A stretch of 40,459 nucleotides of DNA from Geodermatophilus sp. DF01-2 (lineage in GTDB: Bacteria > Actinomycetota > Actinomycetes > Mycobacteriales > Geodermatophilaceae). The position numbers and the translations under genes were made by a program. The notes beneath the pieces were generated by a model. The model saw only the letters and a list, made by a program, of their open reading frames with translations. It was not told where the DNA came from and made no database searches. Shown one piece after another: positions 6,482-14,557 of the stretch. The stretch spans positions 1-40,459 of the forward strand of contig NZ_SPQN01000032.1 of NCBI RefSeq assembly GCF_004571065.1, given 5' to 3'. The first letter of the stretch is position 1, and each line of letters begins with the position of its first letter.

Positions 6482-8509
6482 GTGGACAGACCCCTGGAAC
6501 CGATCCTCCTGGACGATGACGAGGCCGACCGCCTGCTGGGCGAGCTGGCGATCGACGCCGCCGGTATCGGCACGTTCGACTGGGACCTGGTCACCGGCGA
6601 GCTGAACTGGGACGAACGCCTGCTGGAGTTGTTCGGCTACGGGAGCGGGGACTTCGACCGCACCATCACCGGCTTCTACGTCCGGATCCACCCCGAGGAC
6701 CTGCCCGCCGTGTCCGCGGCGCTGCAGGCGGCCATCGACGAGTGCGAGGACTTCGAGTCGGTGTACCGCGTCCGTCTCCCGGACGGCGCGACCCGCTGGG
6801 TCTCCGCGCGCGGGCGGACGCTCTGCGACACCGAGGGCCGAGCCGCCCGGGTGCTCGGCGCCGCCCACGACGTCACCCGGCAGGTCGTGGGGGACCGTGG
6901 CGCCGTGGCCGTCCTCGAGGCGATGCCGGCGGCGCTCTACTCCCTGGACGGCGACTGGCGCTTCACGTACGTGAACGCCGAGGCCGAGCGGCTGCTGGGG
7001 CGCCCGCGTGAGCAGTTGCTGGGCCGGCGCCTCTGGGACGCGGTTCCCGCCGCCGTGAACTCGGTGTTCGAGGCGGGCTGCCGACAGGCGGTCGCGACCG
7101 GCGAGCCGATCACCTTCGAGGCCCACTACCCGCACCCGCTCGACGGCTGGTACGAGCTCCGTGCCTGGCCGAGCCCGGACGGGCTCTCGGTCTACCTCAT
7201 CGAGGTCACCGAACGGCGCCGCGCGCAGGAGGATGCCCGGCGCGCCGCCGAGCGGCTCGCCGTGGTCGCACAGGTCAGCCGGGAGCTGTCGGAGGCCTCG
7301 ACGCCCCAACTGCTCGCCCGGCGGCTGCCGGACCTGGTCGCCCCCGGGCTGGCCGACGGCTGCATCGTGAGCGTGCTCGACGACCACGGCCATGCCCTGG
7401 CAGTGGGATCGGCCGCCGCCGACCCCGCGCGGCGGCGGCTGCTGGAGGAGTACGCGCAGGCCCGGCTGGAGGCCCTGCCCGCGCTCCCCGCGGTGGTCGA
7501 CGCGTTCGCCACCGGTGAGCCGGTCGTCGTCCCCGGGGCGGAGGCGGTCGACCTGGTGCCGGCCGGCGAGGCTCGCGAGCTGCTGACCCGGCTGGCCCCG
7601 GAGTGGATGGTCGGGGTGCCGCTGCGCGGGCGGGGACGCAGCCTCGGGCTGCTGACGCTGCTGTACGCGGCCGCCGAGCGACCCGCGCCCGACGACATCG
7701 CCACTGCGCGCGACGTGGCCGACCGCGCCGGCCTCGCCCTCGCCACGGCGCGGCTCCGCGACCTCCAGCGGGATCTCGCGGAGGAGCTGCAGCGCAGCCT
7801 GCTCACGGCGCCGCCCCAGCCGGACCACTGCGAGATCGTCGTCCGCTACCTGCCGGCCACGGAGACCGCGGCCGTGGGGGGCGACTGGTACGACGCGTTC
7901 CTCCAGCGGGACGGAGCGACGATCCTGGTGATCGGGGACGTCGTCGGTCACGACAGCGTGGCGGCCGCGGCCATGGGACAGCTGCGCAGCCTCCTGCGGG
8001 GCATCGCCACGAGCACCGATGCGGGGCCGGCGGGAGTGCTCTCCCGCCTGGACGACTCCATGGGGCTGCTCGACGTGGGCACCCTGGCGACGGCGGTGGT
8101 GGCCCGCCTTGAGCAGGCGCCCGACGAACTGCGGCGGGAGGTGACCCAGCTGCGCTGGTCGAACGCTGGGCACCCGCCGCCGGTGGTCGTCCGTGCCGAC
8201 GGCCGGGTGGAGCTGCTCACCGGGCTGCGCGCCGACCTGCTGCTGGGCGTCAGCGGGGACAGCGCCCGGCACGAGGCCGTGATCACCCTCGAGCGCGGCG
8301 ACACGGTGCTGCTCTACACCGACGGGCTGGTCGAGCGGCGGGGCGAGGACCTCGACCGGGGGCTCACCCGGCTGCGGGCGGCGCTGGCCGAGCTGGCCGC
8401 CCGCCCCCTGTCGCAGATGTGCGACGGGCTGCTCGACCGGCTCGTGGACCCGACGCACACCGACGACGTCGCGCTGGTGGCGGTGCGGCTGCACCCCGAC
8501 GGGCGGTAG
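6482..8509 (+). CDS. PAS-PAS-GAF-SpoIIE (PP2C) serine phosphatase
   Basis: 675 residues. PAS 1 (about 20-130; GIGTFDWDLVTGELNWDERLLELFGY and the PAC-like end), PAS 2 (about 140-250; LYSLDGDWRFTYVNAEAERLLGR), a GAF-like sensor (about 260-425) and a C-terminal PP2C/SpoIIE phosphatase (about 440-675). The catalytic metal-site blocks are visible: AVGGDWYDAF (GGDWYD at 466-471), VIGDVVGHD, NAGHPPPVV, LLYTDGLVERR and TDDVALVAVR. This is the RsbU/RsbP-type architecture that dephosphorylates STAS antagonists in response to signals sensed by PAS/GAF. GTG 6482 follows GAGAGG. The divergent STAS gene is the obvious candidate substrate. The PAS ligand is not predictable. Confidence 0.92.
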   Translation: MDRPLEPILLDDDEADRLLGELAIDAAGIGTFDWDLVTGELNWDERLLELFGYGSGDFDRTITGFYVRIHPEDLPAVSAALQAAIDECEDFESVYRVRLPDGATRWVSARGRTLCDTEGRAARVLGAAHDVTRQVVGDRGAVAVLEAMPAALYSLDGDWRFTYVNAEAERLLGRPREQLLGRRLWDAVPAAVNSVFEAGCRQAVATGEPITFEAHYPHPLDGWYELRAWPSPDGLSVYLIEVTERRRAQEDARRAAERLAVVAQVSRELSEASTPQLLARRLPDLVAPGLADGCIVSVLDDHGHALAVGSAAADPARRRLLEEYAQARLEALPALPAVVDAFATGEPVVVPGAEAVDLVPAGEARELLTRLAPEWMVGVPLRGRGRSLGLLTLLYAAAERPAPDDIATARDVADRAGLALATARLRDLQRDLAEELQRSLLTAPPQPDHCEIVVRYLPATETAAVGGDWYDAFLQRDGATILVIGDVVGHDSVAAAAMGQLRSLLRGIATSTDAGPAGVLSRLDDSMGLLDVGTLATAVVARLEQAPDELRREVTQLRWSNAGHPPPVVVRADGRVELLTGLRADLLLGVSGDSARHEAVITLERGDTVLLYTDGLVERRGEDLDRGLTRLRAALAELAARPLSQMCDGLLDRLVDPTHTDDVALVAVRLHPDGR

Positions 8510-8519
8510 GCGGCACGAC

Positions 8520-8545
8520 CGGGCCGCCCCTGGGGAGCCGGCCCG
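8520..8545. terminator. Hairpin between convergent genes
   Basis: CGGGCCG and CGGCCCG flank an inner CCCC-T-GGGG stem, just after the phosphatase stop and before the convergent PHA depolymerase end. There is no T-run, as is usual in high-GC actinobacteria. Confidence 0.45.
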
Positions 8546-8616
8546 TCCTCGACGAGCTGGGTCGAGGCGCCGGCGACCCCGCGGACGGCCTGCGGCTCCT
8601 CGCCGGTACCGGCGCG

Positions 8617-9468
8617 CTACGGGGCCCGGTCCAGGAAGCGCTCGACCACCGGGGCCAGCTCGTGTGCCTCGGTCACCAGCGCCAAGTGCCCGCCGTGGTA
8701 GAGGTGGAGCGTGGAGTCGGGGATCAGCCGCGCCATGATGTGCGCGTTGGCCACCGGGATGATCGGGTCGTCGTCCCCCGCGACGACCAGCGTGGGCTGC
8801 CGGATCAGACGCAGGAACGGCAGGCTGCTCCAGCCTGCGCTGGCCGCCAGCTGGTAGTAGTAGCCGCGCCGCGGTCCCACCCGGGTGGCCGCGTGCAGCA
8901 CCCGCGCCGCCCGGGCCGGGTCGGTGCGGATCGTGCCGCCGTAGATCAGGCCGGCGATCTCCCGCGCGTACGCCGGGTCGCGGTGCCGCCGCGGGGTCAG
9001 CATCTTGGAGAGCACCCGCGGGTGCGCCGGCACCATGAGGGAGCCGGTGCCGGTGCCCACCAGCACCAGCCGCCGCACCCGCCGCCGGTGCTGGACGGCG
9101 AAGTGCTGGGCCAGCCCGCCGCCCCAGGACAGCCCCAGGACGTCGACCTGCCCGTCGTGCCCCAGCCGGCCCAGCAGCCCCGCGACGACCGGGCTGAACG
9201 TCCCCAGCACGTACGGGACCACCGGTCGCGGCGAGCCTCCCACCCCGGGGACGTCGAACCGGATCACCGTCCGCCGGTGGTCGAGCGCGTCGACGAACGG
9301 CTGCAGCACCTCCAGGCTCGCCCCGATGCCGTTCATGAGCAGCAGCGGGGGGACCGATCCGTCCCCGGAGCGGACCGCCACCCGCAGCGTGCGCCCGCCG
9401 ACGGCCAGCGAGCGGACGATCTCACCGCCGTCGGGCTCACCGGCGCCGGCCCTACTTGTCGAAGACAT
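8617..9468 (-). CDS. phaZ: Poly(3-hydroxyalkanoate) depolymerase (intracellular, PhaZ-like)
   Basis: 283-residue alpha/beta hydrolase closely resembling pseudomonad medium-chain PHA depolymerase in length and sequence blocks: LLLMNGIGASLEV, RFDVPGVGGSPRPVVPY, lipase box GLSWGG (Ser114), LIYGGTIR, VVAGDDDPIIP (acid residue Asp233 or 234) and GGHLALV (His261). It would hydrolyse stored PHA inside the cell. ATG 9468 lies within the end of the PHA synthase gene (17-bp overlap), so the two are cotranscribed and probably translationally coupled. A general esterase of the same fold is the alternative. Confidence 0.84.
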   Translation of the reverse strand: MSSTSRAGAGEPDGGEIVRSLAVGGRTLRVAVRSGDGSVPPLLLMNGIGASLEVLQPFVDALDHRRTVIRFDVPGVGGSPRPVVPYVLGTFSPVVAGLLGRLGHDGQVDVLGLSWGGGLAQHFAVQHRRRVRRLVLVGTGTGSLMVPAHPRVLSKMLTPRRHRDPAYAREIAGLIYGGTIRTDPARAARVLHAATRVGPRRGYYYQLAASAGWSSLPFLRLIRQPTLVVAGDDDPIIPVANAHIMARLIPDSTLHLYHGGHLALVTEAHELAPVVERFLDRAP

Positions 9469-11182
9469 ACGTCCCCGGGGCGTCGGCCAGCGGTGGCAGC
9501 TCCTCCGTCCCCAGGGACGACGGGGCCGGGACCTCCTCGCCGGTGCGCTCGGCCAGCCACGTGGTGAAGTCGGGCCACCAAGAGCCCTTCGTCTTCTCGG
9601 CCATGGCCAGCCAGCGCTCCGGGTCGGCCGGGGTCTCGGGCGCCACCTGGAAGGTCGCCTTCGGGTTCGACGGCGGGTTGACCAGCGAGGCGATGTGGCC
9701 GGCGGTGGAGAGGACGAACCGGCTGCGCCCACCCAGCAGCTGCGTCGTCCGGTAGCAGGACTGCCAGGGGCACAGGTGGTCGGCGATCCCGGCGGTGACG
9801 TAGGCGTCGACGTCGATCTTGGACAGGTCCACCGGCGAGCCGAGCATCGTCGCCGCTCCCGGCCGGGTCAGCTTGTTGCCGATGGCCACGTCGATGAAGT
9901 CGCGGTGCAGGCCCGCGGTCATCCGGGTGGTGTCGGCGTTCCAGTAGAGGATGTCGAAGGCCGGTGGCGGCTTTCCCTGCAGGTAGTTGTTCACCCAGTA
10001 GTTCCACACCAGGTCGTTGGGCCGCAGCCAGGCGAACACCTCGGCCAGCGTCGCGCCGTCCAGGTAGCCCTTCTTCCGCGACTTCTCGGTCGCCTCCTGA
10101 ACCGCGTTCTCGTCCATGAGGGCACCGATCGTGCCGGCGTGCGACCAGTCGAGGACGGTGACGGCGTAGCTGGAGGCGGCCACCCGGTCCTGCGCGCCGG
10201 TGGCGGCCAGGTGGGCGAGCACCATCCCCAGGATGATCCCGCCGGAGCAGAAGCCCTGGAGGGCCACCCGGTCGCTGCCGGTGACCCGTTCCGCGGCGTC
10301 CATCGCGTCGAGGACGGCCTGGCCGTAGGTGTCCAGACCCCAGTCCGCGTGCCGTGCGTCGGGGTTGCGCCACGAGATCATGAAGACCTGCTGGCCCGAG
10401 GCCACGTAGTGCTCGACGATGCTGCGCCCGGGCGCGAGGTCGGTGACGTAGTACTTGTTGATCGTCGGCGGCACGATCACCAGCGGCACCTGCCGCACCC
10501 GCTCGGTCGTGGGCCGGTACTGGATGAGCTCGAACACCGGTGTCCGCAGCACTACCGCGCCCGGGGTGACGGCGAGGTCCTCGCCGACGGTGAAGGCGTC
10601 GGGCTCCACCATCGTGGGCACCCGCGGCGGCGAGGCGAGGTCGGAGACCATCCGGCGCAACCCGCTGACGGCGTTGCGCCCACCGGTGTCGATGATCGCC
10701 TTCCACAGCAGCGGGTTCAGCGGCGTGTTGCTGGGGGCCAGCGCGTCGACGACGTTGGTCATGGTGAAGCGGATGCGCTCGTCGTCCTGCCAGTCCAGGT
10801 CGGCGTCGTCGACCAGGCCCATCGCCGCGCGGGCGGCCGCGATGTGCGCCTGCATCGCCCGGCGCATGAGGGGGTTGCCGCTCCAGGCAGGGTCGGTGAA
10901 CCGCTTGTCCTTGGGCGAGGGCGCGATGTCGGAGCGTCCGACGAGGATCCGCCCCAGGTCCCCGCCGAGCGCTCCGGCCCGCCGGACCACCGCGTCGGGC
11001 CGGCGGGCGAGGGCCTGGCCCAGGCGTGCCGTGGTGCGCGCGGGCGGGACCATGCGACGCAGGGGCCCGCGGGCGCCGTCCACGAGCACCATGTCCAGGC
11101 CCATCACGGCCTCGCCGGCGTCGGGGGTGGCCCCGTCGGTGGTGCGGGCCTCGGGCGGTCGGGTGGACGCTGACTGGGTCAT
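9452..11182 (-). CDS. phaC: Poly(3-hydroxyalkanoate) synthase (PhaC)
   Basis: 576 residues. The catalytic triad is recognisable: Cys312 in the lipase-like box GFCSGG, Asp468 in GIADHLCPW and His496 in STAGHIASLVNPP. Other PHA synthase marks are PPTINKYYVTDLAPGRS, SWRNPD and DILYWNADTTRM. It polymerises hydroxyacyl-CoA into PHA granules. Length and motifs resemble single-subunit (class I/II) synthases and there is no phaE or phaR neighbour. ATG 11182 has GAGGAG upstream. It leads a two-gene unit with phaZ; no phaA, phaB or phasin gene is nearby. An inverted repeat CACTG-AACCA-CAGTG at 11225-11239 in its leader is a possible operator. Confidence 0.93.
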   Translation of the reverse strand: MTQSASTRPPEARTTDGATPDAGEAVMGLDMVLVDGARGPLRRMVPPARTTARLGQALARRPDAVVRRAGALGGDLGRILVGRSDIAPSPKDKRFTDPAWSGNPLMRRAMQAHIAAARAAMGLVDDADLDWQDDERIRFTMTNVVDALAPSNTPLNPLLWKAIIDTGGRNAVSGLRRMVSDLASPPRVPTMVEPDAFTVGEDLAVTPGAVVLRTPVFELIQYRPTTERVRQVPLVIVPPTINKYYVTDLAPGRSIVEHYVASGQQVFMISWRNPDARHADWGLDTYGQAVLDAMDAAERVTGSDRVALQGFCSGGIILGMVLAHLAATGAQDRVAASSYAVTVLDWSHAGTIGALMDENAVQEATEKSRKKGYLDGATLAEVFAWLRPNDLVWNYWVNNYLQGKPPPAFDILYWNADTTRMTAGLHRDFIDVAIGNKLTRPGAATMLGSPVDLSKIDVDAYVTAGIADHLCPWQSCYRTTQLLGGRSRFVLSTAGHIASLVNPPSNPKATFQVAPETPADPERWLAMAEKTKGSWWPDFTTWLAERTGEEVPAPSSLGTEELPPLADAPGTYVFDK

Positions 11183-11224
11183 GCCGGTCTCCTCGGTGCA
11201 AACGGCTCGCGGTGTGACCGAGGC

Positions 11225-11239
11225 CACTGAACCACAGTG
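11225..11239. promoter_or_regulatory. Short inverted repeat upstream of phaC
   Basis: CACTG, 5-nt spacer, CAGTG, 43 bp before the phaC start. A possible regulator site; short enough to be chance. Confidence 0.25.
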
Positions 11240-11328
11240 TCGGGCTGTCCGCGCCACGGGGCGCATGCCGAGGCGCGGGCGGGCGGCGGCGCCGCCTCGG
11301 CCAGGCCCCGGGGCGGGCCCGGCAGGGA

Positions 11329-11370
11329 CGACGCCGGCCCCTTCCCGCACGCGGGAGAGGGCCGGCGTCG
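11329..11370 (-). terminator. Long hairpin downstream of the YihY gene
   Basis: Perfect 12-bp arms CGACGCCGGCCC and GGGCCGGCGTCG enclose an 18-nt segment that itself pairs CCCGC with GCGGG, giving an almost continuous 20-bp stem. It lies 16 bp beyond the stop of the minus-strand YihY gene. No T-run follows. Confidence 0.7.
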
Positions 11371-11385
11371 CCGTGCGCCGCGGCG

Positions 11386-12429
11386 TCAGTGGGTGTGCCG
11401 GGGCTTGGGGTCCTCGCGGGCGTCGAGCTGGATCTCCTTCTCCGCCAGCGGTACGCCCTCCTTGAGCTCCTTGGTGCGCTCGATCTCGGCGTCGAGCTCG
11501 ATGCCGAAGAGCAGCGCCAGGTTGGTCAGCCAGAACCAGACCAGGAACACGATGACACCGGCCAGGGCGCCGTAGGTGGCGTTGTAGTTGCTGAAGTTCG
11601 CCACGTAGAAGGCGAACAGCGCAGAGGCGACGGCCCAGACCAGCAGCGCCACGGCGGCACCCGGGCTGGTGAAGCGGAAGCCGCGCAGCTTGACGTTGGG
11701 GGTCGAGTAGTAGAGGACGGCGATCATCAGCGCGACCAGCACGACGACGACCGGCCACTTGGCCCAGGTCCAGATGGTCAGGACGGTGTCGCCCAGGCCG
11801 ATGGCCCGACCGACGGCGTCGACCACCGGGCCGCTGAGCACGAGCATGGCCACGACGAGTGCGGCGAACAGGACGCCGATGAGGGTGACCAGCAGCTGCA
11901 GCGGCTTGAGCTTCCAGACCTTGCGGCCCTCGGGCGTCTCGTAGACCACGTTGGCCGCGCGGGTGAAAGCGCCGACGTACCCGGAGGCCGACCAGAGGGC
12001 GCCGGCGAGACCGAGGACCAGGCCGAGGCCGGGAGCGGCGGCGCTGCCGGCGATCTGCTCGATCACCGGGTTCAGCGTCTCCGCCGCCTGCTGCGGCACC
12101 ACCGCGGTCAGGGCGTCGGTGAGCTGCTGCGGATCGGTGAGCAGGCCGACGATGGACACCAGCGCGAGGAGCGCCGGGAACAGCGCCAGGGTGCCGTAGT
12201 AGGTGAGCGAGGCCGCCCAGTCGGTGAGGTTGTCCTCGCTGAACTCCTTGAGCGTCCGCTTGAGGGTGCCGCCGGTCGACGGCTCGGCGTCAGCGCCCTC
12301 GGGAGCGTTGTCCAGCCGGGTGGCGTTGACCTTGTCGTCGTCGGGCGCCGGGTCCCCGGCGGTGTTGCCGGCGAACCGGGCGTCCTTGGCCGCGGCTCTG
12401 CTGCCGCGGGAGCCGGTGGGGCGGGCCAT
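11386..12429 (-). CDS. YihY/BrkB-family inner-membrane protein
   Basis: 347 residues. After a charged, proline/aspartate-rich N-terminus of about 70 residues comes the family signature DNLTDWAASLTYYGTLALFPALLALVS, then about six membrane segments, ALWSASGYVGAFTRAANVVYE and FWLTNLALLFGIELDAEIER. The C-terminal tail is charged. The family was once called ribonuclease BN by mistake; its function is unknown, with envelope or transport roles suggested. ATG 12429 has GGAGG at 8 nt. It lies downstream of the MFS gene on the same strand (105-bp gap) and is followed by a strong hairpin. Confidence 0.9.
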   Translation of the reverse strand: MARPTGSRGSRAAAKDARFAGNTAGDPAPDDDKVNATRLDNAPEGADAEPSTGGTLKRTLKEFSEDNLTDWAASLTYYGTLALFPALLALVSIVGLLTDPQQLTDALTAVVPQQAAETLNPVIEQIAGSAAAPGLGLVLGLAGALWSASGYVGAFTRAANVVYETPEGRKVWKLKPLQLLVTLIGVLFAALVVAMLVLSGPVVDAVGRAIGLGDTVLTIWTWAKWPVVVVLVALMIAVLYYSTPNVKLRGFRFTSPGAAVALLVWAVASALFAFYVANFSNYNATYGALAGVIVFLVWFWLTNLALLFGIELDAEIERTKELKEGVPLAEKEIQLDAREDPKPRHTH

Positions 12430-12534
12430 CGTCAGTCCTCCGGTCGGATGGGGGGTGATCCGCCTCTGATGCCCCGGATGATCGTGGTCCATGCCCCTCG
12501 CCGGGGTGTCGCGACCGGCCCGTGACCGCACGGA

Positions 12535-14019
12535 TCAGCGCGCGCCCTCCACCGGGGACCGTCCGCCGCCCGCCGCGGTCGCCGTCGCCGTCCCCGGGGG
12601 CCCGCCGCGCCGGGCCCGCCGTCCCGCCATGCCGGCCAGCGTGACCGCGACGACGGCGGCCGCGCTGCCGGCCCCGACGAGCGCGACGGCGGTGAAGGCA
12701 CCGGGTGCGGGGAACCCGGTGGCCGGCACCAGGCCGGCGGCGAGCACCGCGACGGTCACCGTGCTGCCCACCGCCTGGCCGACCGACCGGGCGATGGAGT
12801 TCACCGCGTTCGCCACGCCGGTCTCCTCGGGGCGGACGGCGGCGACCACGAGCGCGGGCAGCGCCGCGTACGCCACCGCGACCCACAGCTGGGTGAGCAG
12901 CCCGGCGGCGACCACCTGTGCCGGCGTGTCCCGCAGCAGCCCGAGGAGGAGGAAGCCGGCCAACCCGCACCCCGCGCCGGCGAGCATCGTGGGCAGCGCG
13001 CCGACCCGGGCCACCACCTGCCCGGCTACCGGCGCGAGCAGGATGCCGGCGATCCCGCCGGGCAGCAGGTAGACCACCGCGGCCTCCAGCACGGAGGCGC
13101 CGAAGCCGTAGCCCGCGGCCGCCGGCGGCGTCTGCACGTACTGGAGGACGGCGAGGAACGAGGCGAACAGCCCCACACCGGTCAGCAGCCCGGCGACGTT
13201 GGGGACGACGGTCCGCGGGTCGGCCAGCAGGGCCGGGCGGACCAGCGGCTCGGCGCGCCACCGCTGCAGGAGCACCCAGCCGGGCAGGACGACGGCCGCT
13301 CCGGCCAGGCAGCCGAGCGTCGCCGGCGACGCCCATCCCCAGGCGTTGCCCTGGGAGACCGGCAGCAGCAGGAGCACCAGGCCCCCGGCCAGCACGACGG
13401 CGCCCGCCCAGTCGACCCGCCCGGACCCGGTGGCCGGGCGGCGCGGCAGGACCAGCGCCGTGAGCACCAGGGCGGCGAGGCAGACGACCAGGCCGACCCA
13501 GAAGGTGCGGTGGTAGTCGCCGCCGTCCTGGGCGAACAGCCCGGCGGCCACCAGCCCGACGACGCCGCCCACCGCCAGCGTGCTGCTGACGACGGACATC
13601 GCCACGTCCAGCCGGGCGGCCGGCAGCTCCCGGCGCAGCACGCTGATCGCCAGCGGGAACAGCCCGTAGGAGGCGCCCTGCAGGACGCGCGCCACGATGA
13701 GCAGGGGCAGCGACGAGGTGACCAGGGCCAGCAGCGTGCCGGCCGACATGACGGCGAGGACGCCCAGCGCCACCGGGCGCTCGCCCCAGGTGTCGCCCAG
13801 GCGGCCCAGCACCGGCGTGGCGACGGCGGCGGCGAGGAGGTTGGCGGTCAGCACCCAGCCCGCGGCGTTCGCCGAGACCCCGAGCTGCTCGCCAATCACG
13901 CCCAGCAGCGGGACGACGAGGCTCTGCAGCAACGACAGCGCGGTCGTGCCGAGAGCCAGCACGGCGACCAGCACCGCCGGGCGCGGCGACCGCTGCTCGT
14001 CGGCGGCGCGGCGGAACAC
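12535..14019 (-). CDS. MFS transporter, probable drug-exporter type
   Basis: 494 residues with about 14 hydrophobic segments. The first helix is followed by VVPLLGVIGEQLGVSANAAGWVLTANLLAAAVATPVLGRLGDTWGERPV, containing the MFS loop 2-3 motif GRLGDTWGERP, and later ARVLQGASYGLFPLAISVLRREL. The pattern fits DHA2-like proton-driven efflux of small molecules; the substrate is unknown. The C-terminus is Arg/Gly/Pro-rich and cytoplasmic. GTG 14019 is the first possible start in the frame but lacks a clear ribosome-binding site, so the start is uncertain by a few codons. Confidence 0.85.
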   Translation of the reverse strand: MFRRAADEQRSPRPAVLVAVLALGTTALSLLQSLVVPLLGVIGEQLGVSANAAGWVLTANLLAAAVATPVLGRLGDTWGERPVALGVLAVMSAGTLLALVTSSLPLLIVARVLQGASYGLFPLAISVLRRELPAARLDVAMSVVSSTLAVGGVVGLVAAGLFAQDGGDYHRTFWVGLVVCLAALVLTALVLPRRPATGSGRVDWAGAVVLAGGLVLLLLPVSQGNAWGWASPATLGCLAGAAVVLPGWVLLQRWRAEPLVRPALLADPRTVVPNVAGLLTGVGLFASFLAVLQYVQTPPAAAGYGFGASVLEAAVVYLLPGGIAGILLAPVAGQVVARVGALPTMLAGAGCGLAGFLLLGLLRDTPAQVVAAGLLTQLWVAVAYAALPALVVAAVRPEETGVANAVNSIARSVGQAVGSTVTVAVLAAGLVPATGFPAPGAFTAVALVGAGSAAAVVAVTLAGMAGRRARRGGPPGTATATAAGGGRSPVEGAR

Positions 14020-14209
14020 CCGGGGATCAGACCACGGGGGCCGGTCCGGGCGGGCCTACCCCGCGGGAGTGGAGTCCGTCACACACCATCGGGTGGACGG
14101 CGAGGTGGGACGATTGAGACGGCGATCGAGTGGGGAAGACCCGCCCGGACGACGTGCCGCGGGGCTCGAGGCCCCGGCGGCGACTTCTGAGCACAAAGGG
14201 GTTTGACTG

Positions 14210-14380
14210 ATGGTGCTGTGGCCGGCCGTGACCCTCGTCGGGTTCCTGGTCCTGACCGCACTGGTGATCGCGATGGGGACCTCGTCGACGGCGAGGTACG
14301 AGCGCGAGCAGCGCGCCGCGACCGCCGCCGCTCCCGCCGGCCCGGCGGCCGCCGACCCGGTGGGGGCCCGCGCCGCCTGA
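14210..14380 (+). CDS. Small single-pass membrane protein (56 aa)
   Basis: ATG 14210 with AAAGGGG 8 nt upstream opens a 57-codon frame: a hydrophobic helix (VTLVGFLVLTALVIAMG, about residues 7-23), then a basic/acidic stretch STARYEREQRA and an Ala/Pro-rich tail. The good ribosome-binding site, the amphiphilic layout and a copy of the 3'-end repeat starting exactly at its stop support it as a real gene. Function unknown; small peptides of this form are often envelope-associated. Confidence 0.72.
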   Translation: MVLWPAVTLVGFLVLTALVIAMGTSSTARYEREQRAATAAAPAGPAAADPVGARAA

Positions 14381-14467
14381 GAGCGGACCCCGTCCTCCCC
14401 GCCCCTCGTAGAAGGACCCCGCCCTCCTCACCGCTCGCAGGCTGGCGCCGAGCCTCTGGATGGCGTC
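14381..14467 (+). repeat. 3'-end repeat, copy 2 (doubled)
   Basis: Starts at the base after the TGA of the 56-residue gene: GAGCGGACCCCGTCCTCCCC and then GCCCCTCG. At 14409 a second unit starts TAGAAGGACCCC, the same junction seen at the hrpA stop (TAG followed by AAGGA), and runs through CTCGCAGGCT to GAGCCTCTGGA, a tail shared with copy 3. Two partial units in tandem show that the element can begin with its own TAG. Confidence 0.7.
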
Positions 14468-14503
14468 GGCGGGACACTGCAGGGAGGCCGTCCCCCGACA
14501 CCA

Positions 14504-14540
14504 CCGCGCCCCGCACTCCGTCCGGAGTCGCGGGGCGCGG
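14504..14540 (-). terminator. Strong terminator hairpin after the acyl-CoA dehydrogenase gene
   Basis: CCGCGCCCCGC pairs with GCGGGGCGCGG, continuing as ACTCCG/CGGAGT around a TC loop with one bulged base: a 17-bp stem 17 bp past the stop of the minus-strand gene at 14558. Confidence 0.78.
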
Positions 14541-14557
14541 GTGTGTCCGGGGCCGGA

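Noticed and set aside
5873..8494. 873-codon minus-strand open frame
   Set aside because: Only its last part (5873-6223) is a real STAS gene; the rest is antisense to the PAS/GAF/PP2C phosphatase.
8953..12525. Plus-strand frames opposite phaC and the YihY gene
   Set aside because: Shadow frames with Gly/Arg/Pro bias; the minus-strand genes have complete catalytic or membrane signatures.
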